From: Candidatus Saccharimonadia bacterium
GTDB lineage: Bacteria; Patescibacteriota; Saccharimonadia; Saccharimonadales; Saccharimonadaceae
Assembly: GCA_023257055.1 (NCBI GenBank)
Contig: JALRDG010000007.1
Coordinates: 1 to 9,085 of the forward strand
Length of the DNA stretch: 9,085 nucleotides
Direction of reading: 5' to 3'
Positions 1 to 6,881 of the stretch are shown here, one piece after another; position 1 is the first letter of the stretch, and every line of letters begins with the position of its first letter. The translations under genes were made by a program, and so were the position numbers. The notes below the pieces were generated by a model. The model ran no database searches and was not told the DNA's origin. It saw only the letters and a list, made by a program, of their open reading frames with translations.

Positions 1-1750
1 GAACGAAAAAGCTTCGAGCGAGCAGCTTAATGAGCTGCGCGAAGAAGCCGCGCGCGCGCGCAAGTCTCTTCAGAGTATCGTACTTCAAAGTAATATTGTC
101 ACCGAAGCCGACTTGCTGCAATTATTCTCCGATTACACCGGCGTACCAAACATTCATATTGAGCCGAAAGATATCCCTTCCGACATTCTCAATATCATCC
201 CAGAACGTATCGCCCGCCAGTACAACGCCGTACTATTTAAAATTGATGAAGATACTGGACTGCATCACCTTGCCATGGACGACCCTGATGACGTTCAGGC
301 TATCAACTTCCTTCAAAAGCAAATTGGCGATAACGTAAAGATTTATGTCGCCACACACGATAACATTCTTGGCTGTCTTGAGAACTACCGCGGCGATGTC
401 GACAAAGAGCTCGATAAGGTTATCGAAGTGCAGCGCGCTGATGCCGACGATGCCAGCCAAGCAGTTACCAGCGAAGACGTAGCCGAAGACTCGCCAATCG
501 CACAGACCGTCAACCTACTGCTCGAATATGCAATCCGCAGCGGCGCCAGTGACATCCACATCGAACCACGTGAAGATTTCGTTCAGGTACGTTACCGTAT
601 CGACGGCGTCCTTAAAGAAGTAAACCGCCTGCCGCGCAATGTCCTCGGCGCACTGGTCAGTCGTGTGAAAATTCTATCGAACCTCAAAATTGACGAACAT
701 CGTGTCCCACAGGACGGCCGCTTCAAGATTGCTGTTGCCGGTAAAAAGTACGCCCTTCGTGTTAGTACTCTCCCAATTGCCGATGGCGAAAAAATCGTCA
801 TGCGTATTCTTGACGAGTCGAATCAATCCGTGACGCTCTCTCAGCTTGGGTACTGGGGACGTTCGCTTGCAACCATGAACGAGGCGATCATACAGCCAAA
901 CGGCATGGTACTCGTCACCGGGCCAACCGGATCAGGAAAATCTACCAGTCTGTTTAGCGTACTTACTACGCTTAATACGCCTGACGTCAACATCTCAACT
1001 ATCGAGGATCCTGTCGAGTATAAGATTCATGGTGTCAATCAAACCCAGACAAATGCAAAAGCCGGAATGACATTCGCCTCTGGCCTTCGCGCCCTTCTTC
1101 GTCAAGATCCAAACATTATCATGGTTGGTGAGATCCGTGACGGCGAAACCGCCAACTTAGGCGTGCAGGCAGCCCTTACCGGACACCTTGTATTCTCGAC
1201 GCTTCACACTAACAATGCCGCCACGTGTCTGCCACGTCTTCTTGACATGAACATTGAACCGTTCCTGATTGCCAGTACCGTTAAGGCAGTTGTTGGACAG
1301 CGCCTCGTCCGTCGCCTTTGTGTGCATTGCCGTCAAAATTATCACCCGTCGTCCGAAGAGAAAACCGCGTTACGCGAGGCGTTCAATCTTACTACCGATC
1401 AGCAAGCAAGTGCTATTCACGCCCTTGAAAAAGAAGCAAAGGAACAAAATATCGGCGAAGGTGTTCCACTCAGCACCAGCGACACGGAGCTTATCACAAC
1501 TTTGTGGCGAGCTGCGCCAGAAGGCTGCGATGAATGCAGCCATACCGGCTACAAGGGTCGTATCGGTATCTATGAGGTGCTAGGCAACAGTATTCCAATA
1601 CAGCGAATGATCGTTGCTAACGCGACAAGCAACGAGATTCAGGACAAGGCCATCGAAGAAGGTATGATTACCATGCAGACGGACGGCCTCATTAAAGCGC
1701 TCCGCGGTAACACTACTATAGAGGAAGTATTACGGGTAACCAGGGAATAA
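1..1750 (+). CDS. pilB: Type IV pilus extension ATPase PilB (GspE family), 5' end outside the window
   Basis: PilB is the cytoplasmic hexameric ATPase that drives pilin insertion at the inner-membrane platform. The frame is open to the left edge (first whole codon at 2), so the start is missing; 582 residues are visible. The TTG at 113 is not the start, because the upstream codons are plausible coding sequence and 113 lies inside the N-terminal domain. Seen in order (visible residue numbers): remnant of the T2SSE_N/MshEN domain (about 1-125), an acidic linker, the N2 domain with its SDIHIEP motif (about 178-184), Walker A GPTGSGKS (307-314), Asp box IEDPVEY (334-340), Walker B IIMVGEIRD with catalytic Glu377 (372-380), His box STLHT with His402, and two CxxC pairs (Cys440/443, Cys509/512) for the usual zinc site. 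The N-terminal domain and the cysteines favour PilB over the retraction ATPase PilT. pilC follows after 3 bases. Confidence 0.95.
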   Translation, partial: NEKASSEQLNELREEAARARKSLQSIVLQSNIVTEADLLQLFSDYTGVPNIHIEPKDIPSDILNIIPERIARQYNAVLFKIDEDTGLHHLAMDDPDDVQAINFLQKQIGDNVKIYVATHDNILGCLENYRGDVDKELDKVIEVQRADADDASQAVTSEDVAEDSPIAQTVNLLLEYAIRSGASDIHIEPREDFVQVRYRIDGVLKEVNRLPRNVLGALVSRVKILSNLKIDEHRVPQDGRFKIAVAGKKYALRVSTLPIADGEKIVMRILDESNQSVTLSQLGYWGRSLATMNEAIIQPNGMVLVTGPTGSGKSTSLFSVLTTLNTPDVNISTIEDPVEYKIHGVNQTQTNAKAGMTFASGLRALLRQDPNIIMVGEIRDGETANLGVQAALTGHLVFSTLHTNNAATCLPRLLDMNIEPFLIASTVKAVVGQRLVRRLCVHCRQNYHPSSEEKTALREAFNLTTDQQASAIHALEKEAKEQNIGEGVPLSTSDTELITTLWRAAPEGCDECSHTGYKGRIGIYEVLGNSIPIQRMIVANATSNEIQDKAIEEGMITMQTDGLIKALRGNTTIEEVLRVTRE

Positions 1751-1753
1751 ATC

Positions 1754-2980
1754 ATGCCAAACTATCGTTACGAAGCGCTTACTGCGCAAAAGAAAATTAT
1801 CAGCGGCACGGTCGACCTGCCGGATCGTAGTGCCGTAATTGCCGCACTGACAAAACAAGGACTCCGGCCAATTCGCATCAGCGGAGGATCAGCAGGTGCT
1901 GCGCACAAAAGCCACTCGACACTCCTTGCTAAAAAAATTAAAAGCGATGACATCGTTATGTTTACTCGACAACTGAGCGCCATGGTCGGTGCTGGCGTGC
2001 CACTGCTACGTGCGCTGACATCACTCTCTAGTCATGCCGAAAACCCTAGCTTCAAAGCCATTATTGATAAAGTTATCCTCCAGGTTGAAGCAGGAGCCCC
2101 ATTAGCAGACGCACTTGAACAGCATCCGAACGTCTTTAGTGACGTCTACGTAAATATGGTTCGCGCCGGTGAAGCTGCCGGTATCCTAGATGACATCTTA
2201 AAACGACTTGCCCTCCAGCAAGAAAAAAATGCCAGTATTCGTAAAAAGGTCAAGGGTGCCATGACATACCCAGTTGTCCTTATGGGTATTACGGTGCTTG
2301 CCTTCTTCGGACTAATGATTTTCGTCATCCCAATGATCGGAAAAACAATCAAAGATCTGGCCGGTCCAGAAGCAAAATTACCGCTACTTACTGAAATCAT
2401 GCTAGCAATTAGCGGATTCTTGATTAGCTACTGGTACATTATTTTTCCACTTATCGTTTTCGGTATATTCTCTCTGCTACGATACATCAAAACACCGACC
2501 GGCAAGAAGTTATTTCACCACTTCATCCTGAAAGTTCCCGGCATAAAAACTATCATCACCAAGCTTGCCGTGGCTCGTTTTGCCCGAACTTTTTCTGCGC
2601 TCATGGGCGCAGGCGTTGCCGTACTTGAAGCATTAAGCGTTACTGGCCGAGCTATCGGTAATGGTGTTTACGAAGACGCCCTAAAGGTAGCCGCCGAAGA
2701 TGTCACTAACGGCGAGCCTCTCTCGAAGTCAATTGAACGTCGACCGGATTTATTTCCAGCCATTGTCGCCCAAATGCTTGCCGTCGGTGAGGAAACTGGC
2801 CAGACCGACAAAGTACTCGTTAAGGTCGCCGACTTTTACGAGGAAGAGGTTGACACTGCGATTGATAGTGTGAGTTCAATCATCGAGCCGATGATGATCG
2901 TCGTCATGGGTGGCATGGTCGGACTCATTGCAGCCAGTGTCATGGGTCCAATCTCTGGACTAGCCAACCAAATTCAGTAA
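1754..2980 (+). CDS. pilC: Type IV pilus inner-membrane platform protein PilC (GspF family)
   Basis: PilC is the integral membrane platform on which the PilB motor acts during pilus polymerisation. The 408-residue length is normal for the family. It begins with a short cytoplasmic N-terminal region typical of PilC (MPNYRYEAL). Two homologous T2SF domains follow: the first from about residue 68, the second from about 273. The internal repeat is visible in the pairs FTRQLSAMVGAGVPLL (70-85) against FARTFSALMGAGVAVL (276-291), and VRAGEAAGILDDIL (136-149) against LAVGEETGQTDKVL (342-355). Membrane segments lie at about 172-194, 218-243 and 378-397, the usual three. ATG at 1754 has an AGGGA ribosome site 7 bases upstream, inside the end of pilB, so the two genes are one transcription unit and probably translationally coupled. 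Confidence 0.95.
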   Translation: MPNYRYEALTAQKKIISGTVDLPDRSAVIAALTKQGLRPIRISGGSAGAAHKSHSTLLAKKIKSDDIVMFTRQLSAMVGAGVPLLRALTSLSSHAENPSFKAIIDKVILQVEAGAPLADALEQHPNVFSDVYVNMVRAGEAAGILDDILKRLALQQEKNASIRKKVKGAMTYPVVLMGITVLAFFGLMIFVIPMIGKTIKDLAGPEAKLPLLTEIMLAISGFLISYWYIIFPLIVFGIFSLLRYIKTPTGKKLFHHFILKVPGIKTIITKLAVARFARTFSALMGAGVAVLEALSVTGRAIGNGVYEDALKVAAEDVTNGEPLSKSIERRPDLFPAIVAQMLAVGEETGQTDKVLVKVADFYEEEVDTAIDSVSSIIEPMMIVVMGGMVGLIAASVMGPISGLANQIQ

Positions 2981-2995
2981 CCATCATACCGTTTA

Positions 2996-3004
2996 TGGTA
3001 TACT
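2996..3004 (+). promoter_or_regulatory. Extended -10 promoter for pilM-pilN-pilO
   Basis: The 55-base gap between pilC and pilM contains TGGTATACT: TG at 2996-2997, one base, then TATACT at 2999-3004. That is a good extended -10 element. No convincing -35 hexamer lies 16-18 bases upstream, as is common for extended -10 promoters. A start near G3011 would leave a leader of about 25 bases before the pilM ATG with no clear Shine-Dalgarno sequence. A 5-bp inverted repeat (ATACC at 2986-2990, GGTAT at 2997-3001) overlaps the element. It may be chance or a small operator. Confidence 0.5.
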
Positions 3005-3035
3005 AAAACAGAAATCCATCGTAGCCGGGCATCCT

Positions 3036-4088
3036 ATGAAAAAATTATTCCATCACGACAAACCCATTATCGGTCTCGACATTAGTCAGACTGGTATTAA
3101 GGTGATGTCTATGGACCCAGGCAAGTGGCTTGTCCATGGATACGGTTCAGTTGACCTTGATCCGATCAAAGTACAGGATTCCCTTGAAAAGTCTGACCCC
3201 TATCTTCAAACGAATCTCGAGCAACTACTGCACGAAAAAGTAGTCGGAACACTTGCAAGCAATCATGTAGTTCTTGGTATTCCAACGGCTCGTACGTTCT
3301 CACGTACGTTCTCTCTCCCTATCAAACAAGAGCATGCCCTAAAAGATGCCGTTGAAATCGAAGTAGAGCAATACATTCCACTGCCGATTAATCTTTTATA
3401 CGTTGATCAAACGATTATTCACCGTACGAAAGAAGAGCTCACCGTACTGATGTCTGCCGTGCCGCGCACAATCGTCGACCGTCTCGTTGAAATTACCGAG
3501 AATCTCGACCTGCAGGTCGTAATGGCCGAGCCAAGCATTAATGCCGTAGCACGTGTACTAAAAGCTACCGAAGAAGGACATCTACCAACGCTCATTGTCG
3601 ACATTGGTCCTGCAACTACAGACATCGCCATCCTTGACGGCTCCATCCGAGTAACTGGCGGGCTTGGTATAGGTGGAAATACCTTTACGCTTGATATTGC
3701 AAAGAAGCTCAATGTCACCCTAGAAAATGCACACCAGCTAAAAGTACTCAATGGCCTAAGTGCCGGCCCTCGTCAGGCAAAGATCACTACGGCCCTGAAT
3801 CCTAGCCTCCAGCGAATAGTTACCGAAACTCGCAAGGTTATGCGCTATTACACCGAACGCTTCAGTAGTAATGCAAAAATTGAACAAGTTTTGATCGTCG
3901 GCGGCGGCAGCAACGTGCCTGGCATTGGCGACTTCTTCACAAATGAGCTTGTTATGCCCGCCCGAGTTGCTAGCCCGTGGCAGCAATTAAACTTCGGCAC
4001 GCTTGCCCAGCCAAACAAACAATTCCGCCCTCGTTACATTACTGTCGCCGGGTTATCAAGCGTCCCTACAGAGGAGATATGGAAATGA
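3036..4088 (+). CDS. pilM: Type IV pilus assembly protein PilM (actin-like ATPase)
   Basis: PilM is a cytoplasmic FtsA-like protein that binds the N-terminal tail of PilN and links the inner-membrane alignment complex to the PilB/PilC motor. The 350-residue length is typical. Actin-fold nucleotide motifs are visible: phosphate-1 IIGLDISQTGIKV (11-23), phosphate-2 LIVDIGPATTDIAIL (186-200) and the adenosine motif VLIVGGGSNVPGI (285-297). The family segment EQYIPLPI (111-118) is also present. ATG at 3036 follows the intergenic gap. No ribosome site is evident, although the MKKLFHHDKPIIGLDIS opening is right for the family. The TGA stop overlaps the pilN start as ATGA, typical of translational coupling. 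A 12-base tandem repeat lies within the gene at 3291-3314. Confidence 0.95.
   Translation: MKKLFHHDKPIIGLDISQTGIKVMSMDPGKWLVHGYGSVDLDPIKVQDSLEKSDPYLQTNLEQLLHEKVVGTLASNHVVLGIPTARTFSRTFSLPIKQEHALKDAVEIEVEQYIPLPINLLYVDQTIIHRTKEELTVLMSAVPRTIVDRLVEITENLDLQVVMAEPSINAVARVLKATEEGHLPTLIVDIGPATTDIAILDGSIRVTGGLGIGGNTFTLDIAKKLNVTLENAHQLKVLNGLSAGPRQAKITTALNPSLQRIVTETRKVMRYYTERFSSNAKIEQVLIVGGGSNVPGIGDFFTNELVMPARVASPWQQLNFGTLAQPNKQFRPRYITVAGLSSVPTEEIWK
3291..3314 (+). repeat. 12-base tandem duplication inside pilM
   Basis: Two adjacent 12-base units (3291-3302 and 3303-3314) differ only at the last base. They encode RTFS twice, at residues 87-94 of PilM, just before the conserved Leu-Pro of the domain. The reading frame is kept, and the alignment with other PilM proteins looks normal here, so this may be coincidental coding similarity rather than a recent slip. 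Confidence 0.5.
4071..4076 (+). promoter_or_regulatory. Ribosome binding site that fixes the pilN start
   Basis: GAGGAG at 4071-4076, inside the last codons of pilM, is 8 bases before the ATG at 4085 but only 2 bases before the in-frame ATG at 4079. The spacing therefore selects 4085, giving an N-terminus MINLLP that is the family's usual opening. Confidence 0.75.
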
Positions 4089-4642
4089 TAAACCTACTTC
4101 CGCCTACCTACAAAAAAGAACTACGCGCTGCTCGAATCAACGTTATTCTTCGTCGGTATATCTTCTTACAGATCATAGCGGCGGCTATGCTGGCTGCCAT
4201 GATAGGTGCGTCGTATTTTCTTATTTCTATGACGAAGGCACAAGCAGAAGAAGAAATTGCTACGAATCGAGCGCAAGCAAGTGAATACAATGATATCGAT
4301 CAGAAAGCAAAAGAGTTCCAAGCTAACCTCTCTACCGCAAAAGGTATCTTAGACAAGGAAGTGCGCTACAGTAAGGTCATTCTGGCTATATCAAAGGAGT
4401 TGCCAAGCGGTGTTATCCTAGATACTCTTACACTCGATGCGACCACTTTCGGACAACCTACAAGCTTGTCAGCTAAAGCAAAATCTTACGACGATGCGTT
4501 GCGCCTGAAGGACTCCTTCGACAAATCAGATATTTTTAAAGATGTTCGCCTGGAGTCTGTTTCTCAATCGACAGACGAGGAAAGTGATTACCCCGTTGAT
4601 GTTCGTATCAATGTTACAATTCGAGAGGATATAATTAAATAA
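4085..4642 (+). CDS. pilN: Type IV pilus alignment-complex protein PilN
   Basis: PilN is a bitopic inner-membrane protein. Its short cytoplasmic tail binds PilM and its extracytoplasmic coiled coil and ferredoxin-like domain pair with PilO. Of 185 residues, MINLLPPTYKKEL is the conserved PilM-binding tail. One membrane helix spans about 26-48, a predicted helical and charged coiled-coil region 52-95, and a compact alpha/beta domain 100-180 ending in VDVRINVTIR. A longer open frame upstream from 3977 only overlaps pilM, and the ribosome site supports 4085. The start overlaps the pilM stop (ATGA), and the TAA stop shares one base with the pilO ATG. Sequence similarity in this family is low, so the call rests on tail, topology and position together. 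Confidence 0.9.
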   Translation: MINLLPPTYKKELRAARINVILRRYIFLQIIAAAMLAAMIGASYFLISMTKAQAEEEIATNRAQASEYNDIDQKAKEFQANLSTAKGILDKEVRYSKVILAISKELPSGVILDTLTLDATTFGQPTSLSAKAKSYDDALRLKDSFDKSDIFKDVRLESVSQSTDEESDYPVDVRINVTIREDIIK

Positions 4643-5274
4643 TGCAACGCAAACCCCTCAGCGCCTACAAACTTATGGTCCTGCTATGGATTGCTCTCTT
4701 GGCGGTTTTTGCCCTCGCCGTTGGTGGATTTATCTTTACGCGTTCCAATATAACAAAGTACGCCACCGAAGTTAGTGCCGTAGCTAGCGAAGCCCAATCC
4801 AGCAAGGATCGCGTCAAACAGCTGAAACAGACCGAAGAAGAATTAGCCAAGTACACAGAAACGATCGACAGGGCAGCAAATATCGTCGCCGAATCAAAAA
4901 GCTACCAGTACCAGGACCAAATCATTCGCGATTTAACTAATTATGCAACGCGAGCTGGCATCAGAATTAATAGCTTTACTTTCTCGGATGCAGCTTCGAG
5001 CGCTGGCGGCACTGCGACACCAGCACCCGCTGCCGGTGGCCAGGCATCCGCACCTGCAGCTGCGCCTGCACCAAGCAGTGGACTTAAATCAACATCAGTC
5101 GTGATCAATCTTTCCGGTGATGTACCGTATAAAAATCTATTAACCTTTCTCTCTCTGGTCGAGCAAAACTTGACCAAAATGCAAATTGCCAACATTTCAC
5201 TGACAAAGTCACAAGATAGCGACAGCGGAAATGTCTCACTGCAAACACTTAACCTCGAGGTATACGTACGATAA
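4642..5274 (+). CDS. pilO: Type IV pilus alignment-complex protein PilO
   Basis: PilO is the bitopic partner of PilN; the two form a heterodimer outside the inner membrane that links the motor to the outer parts of the pilus machine. It has 210 residues: a short basic N-terminus, a membrane helix at about 10-32, a coiled coil at about 40-85 rich in Glu/Lys/Gln, and a ferredoxin-like C-terminal domain (about 90-116 and 148-210). The domain is interrupted by an Ala/Pro/Gly-rich, low-complexity stretch at 117-147. ATG at 4642 overlaps the pilN stop by one base (TAATG). A GAGAGGA purine run sits 12 bases upstream. Assignment is by topology and by position after pilM-pilN. Confidence 0.87.
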   Translation: MQRKPLSAYKLMVLLWIALLAVFALAVGGFIFTRSNITKYATEVSAVASEAQSSKDRVKQLKQTEEELAKYTETIDRAANIVAESKSYQYQDQIIRDLTNYATRAGIRINSFTFSDAASSAGGTATPAPAAGGQASAPAAAPAPSSGLKSTSVVINLSGDVPYKNLLTFLSLVEQNLTKMQIANISLTKSQDSDSGNVSLQTLNLEVYVR

Positions 5275-5275
5275 T

Positions 5276-5551
5276 ATGAACACATCTCTATCAGAACTTA
5301 TCCGTCCGCTTGCTCGTCTTCTCGCACGTTTTCACTTAGTATTTTTCGTGCTTGTAATTGCCGGCGGCTTAGCCGCAGCAATATTTTATCTCAATCTCGT
5401 TATTAATCGTTCGCAACAAAATGACCCCGTTGCGTCAGAAATAAAGTTCGACACTGAAACTATCAAGAGAATCGAAGAACTAAAGACCCGGAACGATTCT
5501 ACCGAAGGATTATCACTTGGTGATGGTCGAATAAATCCTTTTGTTGAGTAG
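5276..5551 (+). CDS. Small one-helix membrane protein, positional counterpart of PilP
   Basis: This 91-residue protein has a short basic N-terminus (to about 19), one membrane helix at about 20-43, and a soluble tail of about 48 residues that ends GRINPFVE. The orientation, with a positively charged N-terminus inside, would place the tail outside the membrane. I do not recognise a named family. Its place directly after pilO (ATG one base past the pilO stop) is where pilP stands in Gram-negative operons. The end recalls the D/N-P-F motif seen in PilP-like proteins, but it has no lipobox and no beta domain, so it is not PilP itself. The in-frame start at 5231 would lie inside pilO; ATG at 5276 is preferred, with only a weak GAGG 16 bases upstream. 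A role as a pilus alignment-complex subunit is inference from context. Confidence 0.8.
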   Translation: MNTSLSELIRPLARLLARFHLVFFVLVIAGGLAAAIFYLNLVINRSQQNDPVASEIKFDTETIKRIEELKTRNDSTEGLSLGDGRINPFVE

Positions 5552-5572
5552 AACACGAAAAACGCTTATACT
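5544..5572 (+). promoter_or_regulatory. Promoter of the PRC-barrel gene, predicted leaderless
   Basis: A -35 of TTGAGT (5544-5549), a 17-base spacer and a -10 of TATACT (5567-5572) make a regular sigma-70-type promoter. The -35 lies in the last codons of the preceding small gene. Counting the usual 6-7 bases from the -10 puts +1 on or next to A5579, the first base of the ATG, so the transcript would have essentially no 5' leader. Confidence 0.65.
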
Positions 5573-5578
5573 ATAGGT

Positions 5579-6160
5579 ATGTTACTGCCACACTCGCGTC
5601 TACTTGACGTACCAGTAATGAGCTTGCAGACTGGTGCGGAGCTTGCCCGAACGTCTCGGCCTATTATCGATCCCCGCAATTTAAAAATAATTGCCTTTGA
5701 GCTTGATGGCGAACATCTTGATGAAACACCCTCACTCATTCGGATTGAAGATATTCGCGAAGCAAGCACTCTTGGTTTTATTGTCGATTCCAGTGACGAA
5801 TTTATAGGCGTCGATGATGTCATTAAGATCAAGCAAGTTTACACGTATGATTTCCGTTTGCTGGACCTACCGGTTATCGATACTCACCATCATAAGCTTG
5901 GAACCGTCTGTGGGTTCACATACGAACCAAAAGGGTATGTCATTCAACAGCTAAACGTAAAACGGCCGTTCCTCCTCAGCCTTGCGGACGCCGAAAAACT
6001 TATTCATCGCTCGCAAATTATCTCTATAAAAGATGATGCCATCATCGTAAATAGCGCAGATCAGCCAAAATCTGTTGCGCTGCCCGTCGGTCAAAAATAT
6101 CAAAACCCATTCAGGCAGCCAAATACCCAGCCAGATGCAGTGCAATCCAGCAACCGGTAA
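5579..6160 (+). CDS. PRC-barrel domain protein with two barrel-like repeats
   Basis: This 193-residue soluble protein has no signal peptide or membrane helix. It contains two PRC-barrel-like units, about 5-85 and 88-165. Each opens with a set of beta strands around the pattern LLDVPV (8-13) and LLDLPV (94-99), followed by G-x-x-x-G/F strand segments. The tail from 166 is Pro/Gln/Asn-rich and looks unstructured. PRC barrels are known from the photosynthetic reaction-centre H subunit and the 16S rRNA maturation factor RimM; in many genomes they are small adaptor proteins of unknown role. Three consecutive histidines (103-105) sit in a loop of the second unit. The gene lies 27 bases after the pilus genes but has its own promoter and no ribosome site. 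A link to pili is possible but only from proximity. Confidence 0.8.
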   Translation: MLLPHSRLLDVPVMSLQTGAELARTSRPIIDPRNLKIIAFELDGEHLDETPSLIRIEDIREASTLGFIVDSSDEFIGVDDVIKIKQVYTYDFRLLDLPVIDTHHHKLGTVCGFTYEPKGYVIQQLNVKRPFLLSLADAEKLIHRSQIISIKDDAIIVNSADQPKSVALPVGQKYQNPFRQPNTQPDAVQSSNR

Positions 6161-6173
6161 CTCCCCATTAGCC

Positions 6174-6815
6174 TCACTCTTCAGATAGACTATTTACCGC
6201 ATCGCGTACATCATCATACGCAAATCCTTGTCGCATAAGATATTGTATAAGTTTTGCGTCATCACTATATCGAGATCGCTTCTTGTGTAATACTTTCATC
6301 AGTTCCGTTCTGTCGTCCCGCTCCGTAGCTCCGGCGGCTTGCTCTATGATCGCCATATCAACACCTTTACTACGAAGCTCAGCGATAAGCTTTCGGCGGC
6401 TAATTCCTTTTGTCTGATGACGGTTCTCTACCCAGTAGCGCGCAAACGCTTCGTCATCTATATGCCCACGCTCAATGAGACGCCGGTATACTCGCTCCGT
6501 CAACTCCACCGATACACCCTCACGCATTTGCCCATCTTTTCGTCTCGTCGGGCGGGTTTTACGCCACAAATAGTCTCGTACCTCCTTGCCGGAATGCGGA
6601 CGCATCATGACATACTCTAGAGCTCGGGCGTATAACTTTCCATACTGACTCTCAGTCTCGAGTTCGGTAAGCTCTTCGTCTGTATATTCTTTGCCGACCT
6701 TTAGGCCTAGCTCGCCCACCTGGAGAATATCCAAACTGAATCGATATTTTCCATCGACCGATATATTAACGCGATTCGGGTCCTTTACTTGCAGGGAGAT
6801 GTCGGTTATTTTCAT
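6174..6815 (-). CDS. recX: Regulatory protein RecX
   Basis: RecX binds along RecA filaments and limits their activity in recombination and SOS signalling. This 213-residue protein lies downstream of recA on the same strand, 66 bases away. It shows the tandem three-helix repeats of the family, including ERGHIDDEAFARYWVENR (115-132) and KGISRRKLIAELRSKGV (136-152), and a third repeat with LMRQGFAYDDVRDAV (193-207). The first 55 residues form a beta-rich extension absent from the short Escherichia coli RecX but common in longer Gram-positive-type members. ATG at 6815 has no clear Shine-Dalgarno sequence. A stem-loop lies between recA and this start. The TGA stop is 13 bases from the end of the convergent PRC-barrel gene, with no obvious terminator in that gap. 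Confidence 0.92.
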   Translation of the reverse strand: MKITDISLQVKDPNRVNISVDGKYRFSLDILQVGELGLKVGKEYTDEELTELETESQYGKLYARALEYVMMRPHSGKEVRDYLWRKTRPTRRKDGQMREGVSVELTERVYRRLIERGHIDDEAFARYWVENRHQTKGISRRKLIAELRSKGVDMAIIEQAAGATERDDRTELMKVLHKKRSRYSDDAKLIQYLMRQGFAYDDVRDAVNSLSEE

Positions 6816-6827
6816 AGGATTCTACAA

Positions 6828-6867
6828 ATAAACCGCGCAGAGCACTTACTACTCTTGCGCGGCTTAT
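6828..6867 (-). terminator. Stem-loop between recA and recX, partial terminator or attenuator
   Basis: On the - strand transcript, ATAAGCCGCGCA (6867-6856) pairs with TGCGCGGTTTAT (6839-6828) over 12 pairs with one G-U wobble, closing a 16-base loop. A further GAG/CTC pairing is possible inside the loop. The 3' arm runs into a U-rich stretch (UUUAUUUG) just before recX. The wobble pairs only in the recA-recX direction; on the + strand it would be an A-C mismatch. The U run is short and broken, so partial read-through to recX is likely. Escherichia coli has a comparable hairpin between recA and recX. Confidence 0.7.
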
Positions 6868-6881
6868 GTCGTTTGCTAATG

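Noticed and set aside
113..115. TTG at 113 as the pilB start
   Set aside because: The frame stays open to base 2 with plausible helical coding sequence, and 113 falls inside the N-terminal domain of the PilB family.
30..338. Short open frame overlapping pilB
   Set aside because: It is in another frame of a strong coding gene, shows low-quality composition and has no motif. Other such frames across the window (for example 3419-3751, 4941-5285 and 6339-6620) were rejected for the same reason.
3977..4084. Longer N-terminus for pilN starting at 3977
   Set aside because: It would overlap pilM by over 100 bases. The GAGGAG site and the conserved MINLLP opening point to 4085.
5231..5275. Longer N-terminus for the small membrane protein starting at 5231
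   Set aside because: Those 15 codons lie inside the end of pilO. ATG at 5276, right after the pilO stop, is the simpler start.
6161..6173. Terminator between the convergent PRC-barrel gene and recX
   Set aside because: Only 13 bases separate the stops, and no stem or T-run is visible there.
4088..6176. UGA recoding as in Gracilibacteria or SR1
   Set aside because: TGA ends pilM in an ATGA overlap and ends recX at the expected length. No TGA occurs inside a real gene.
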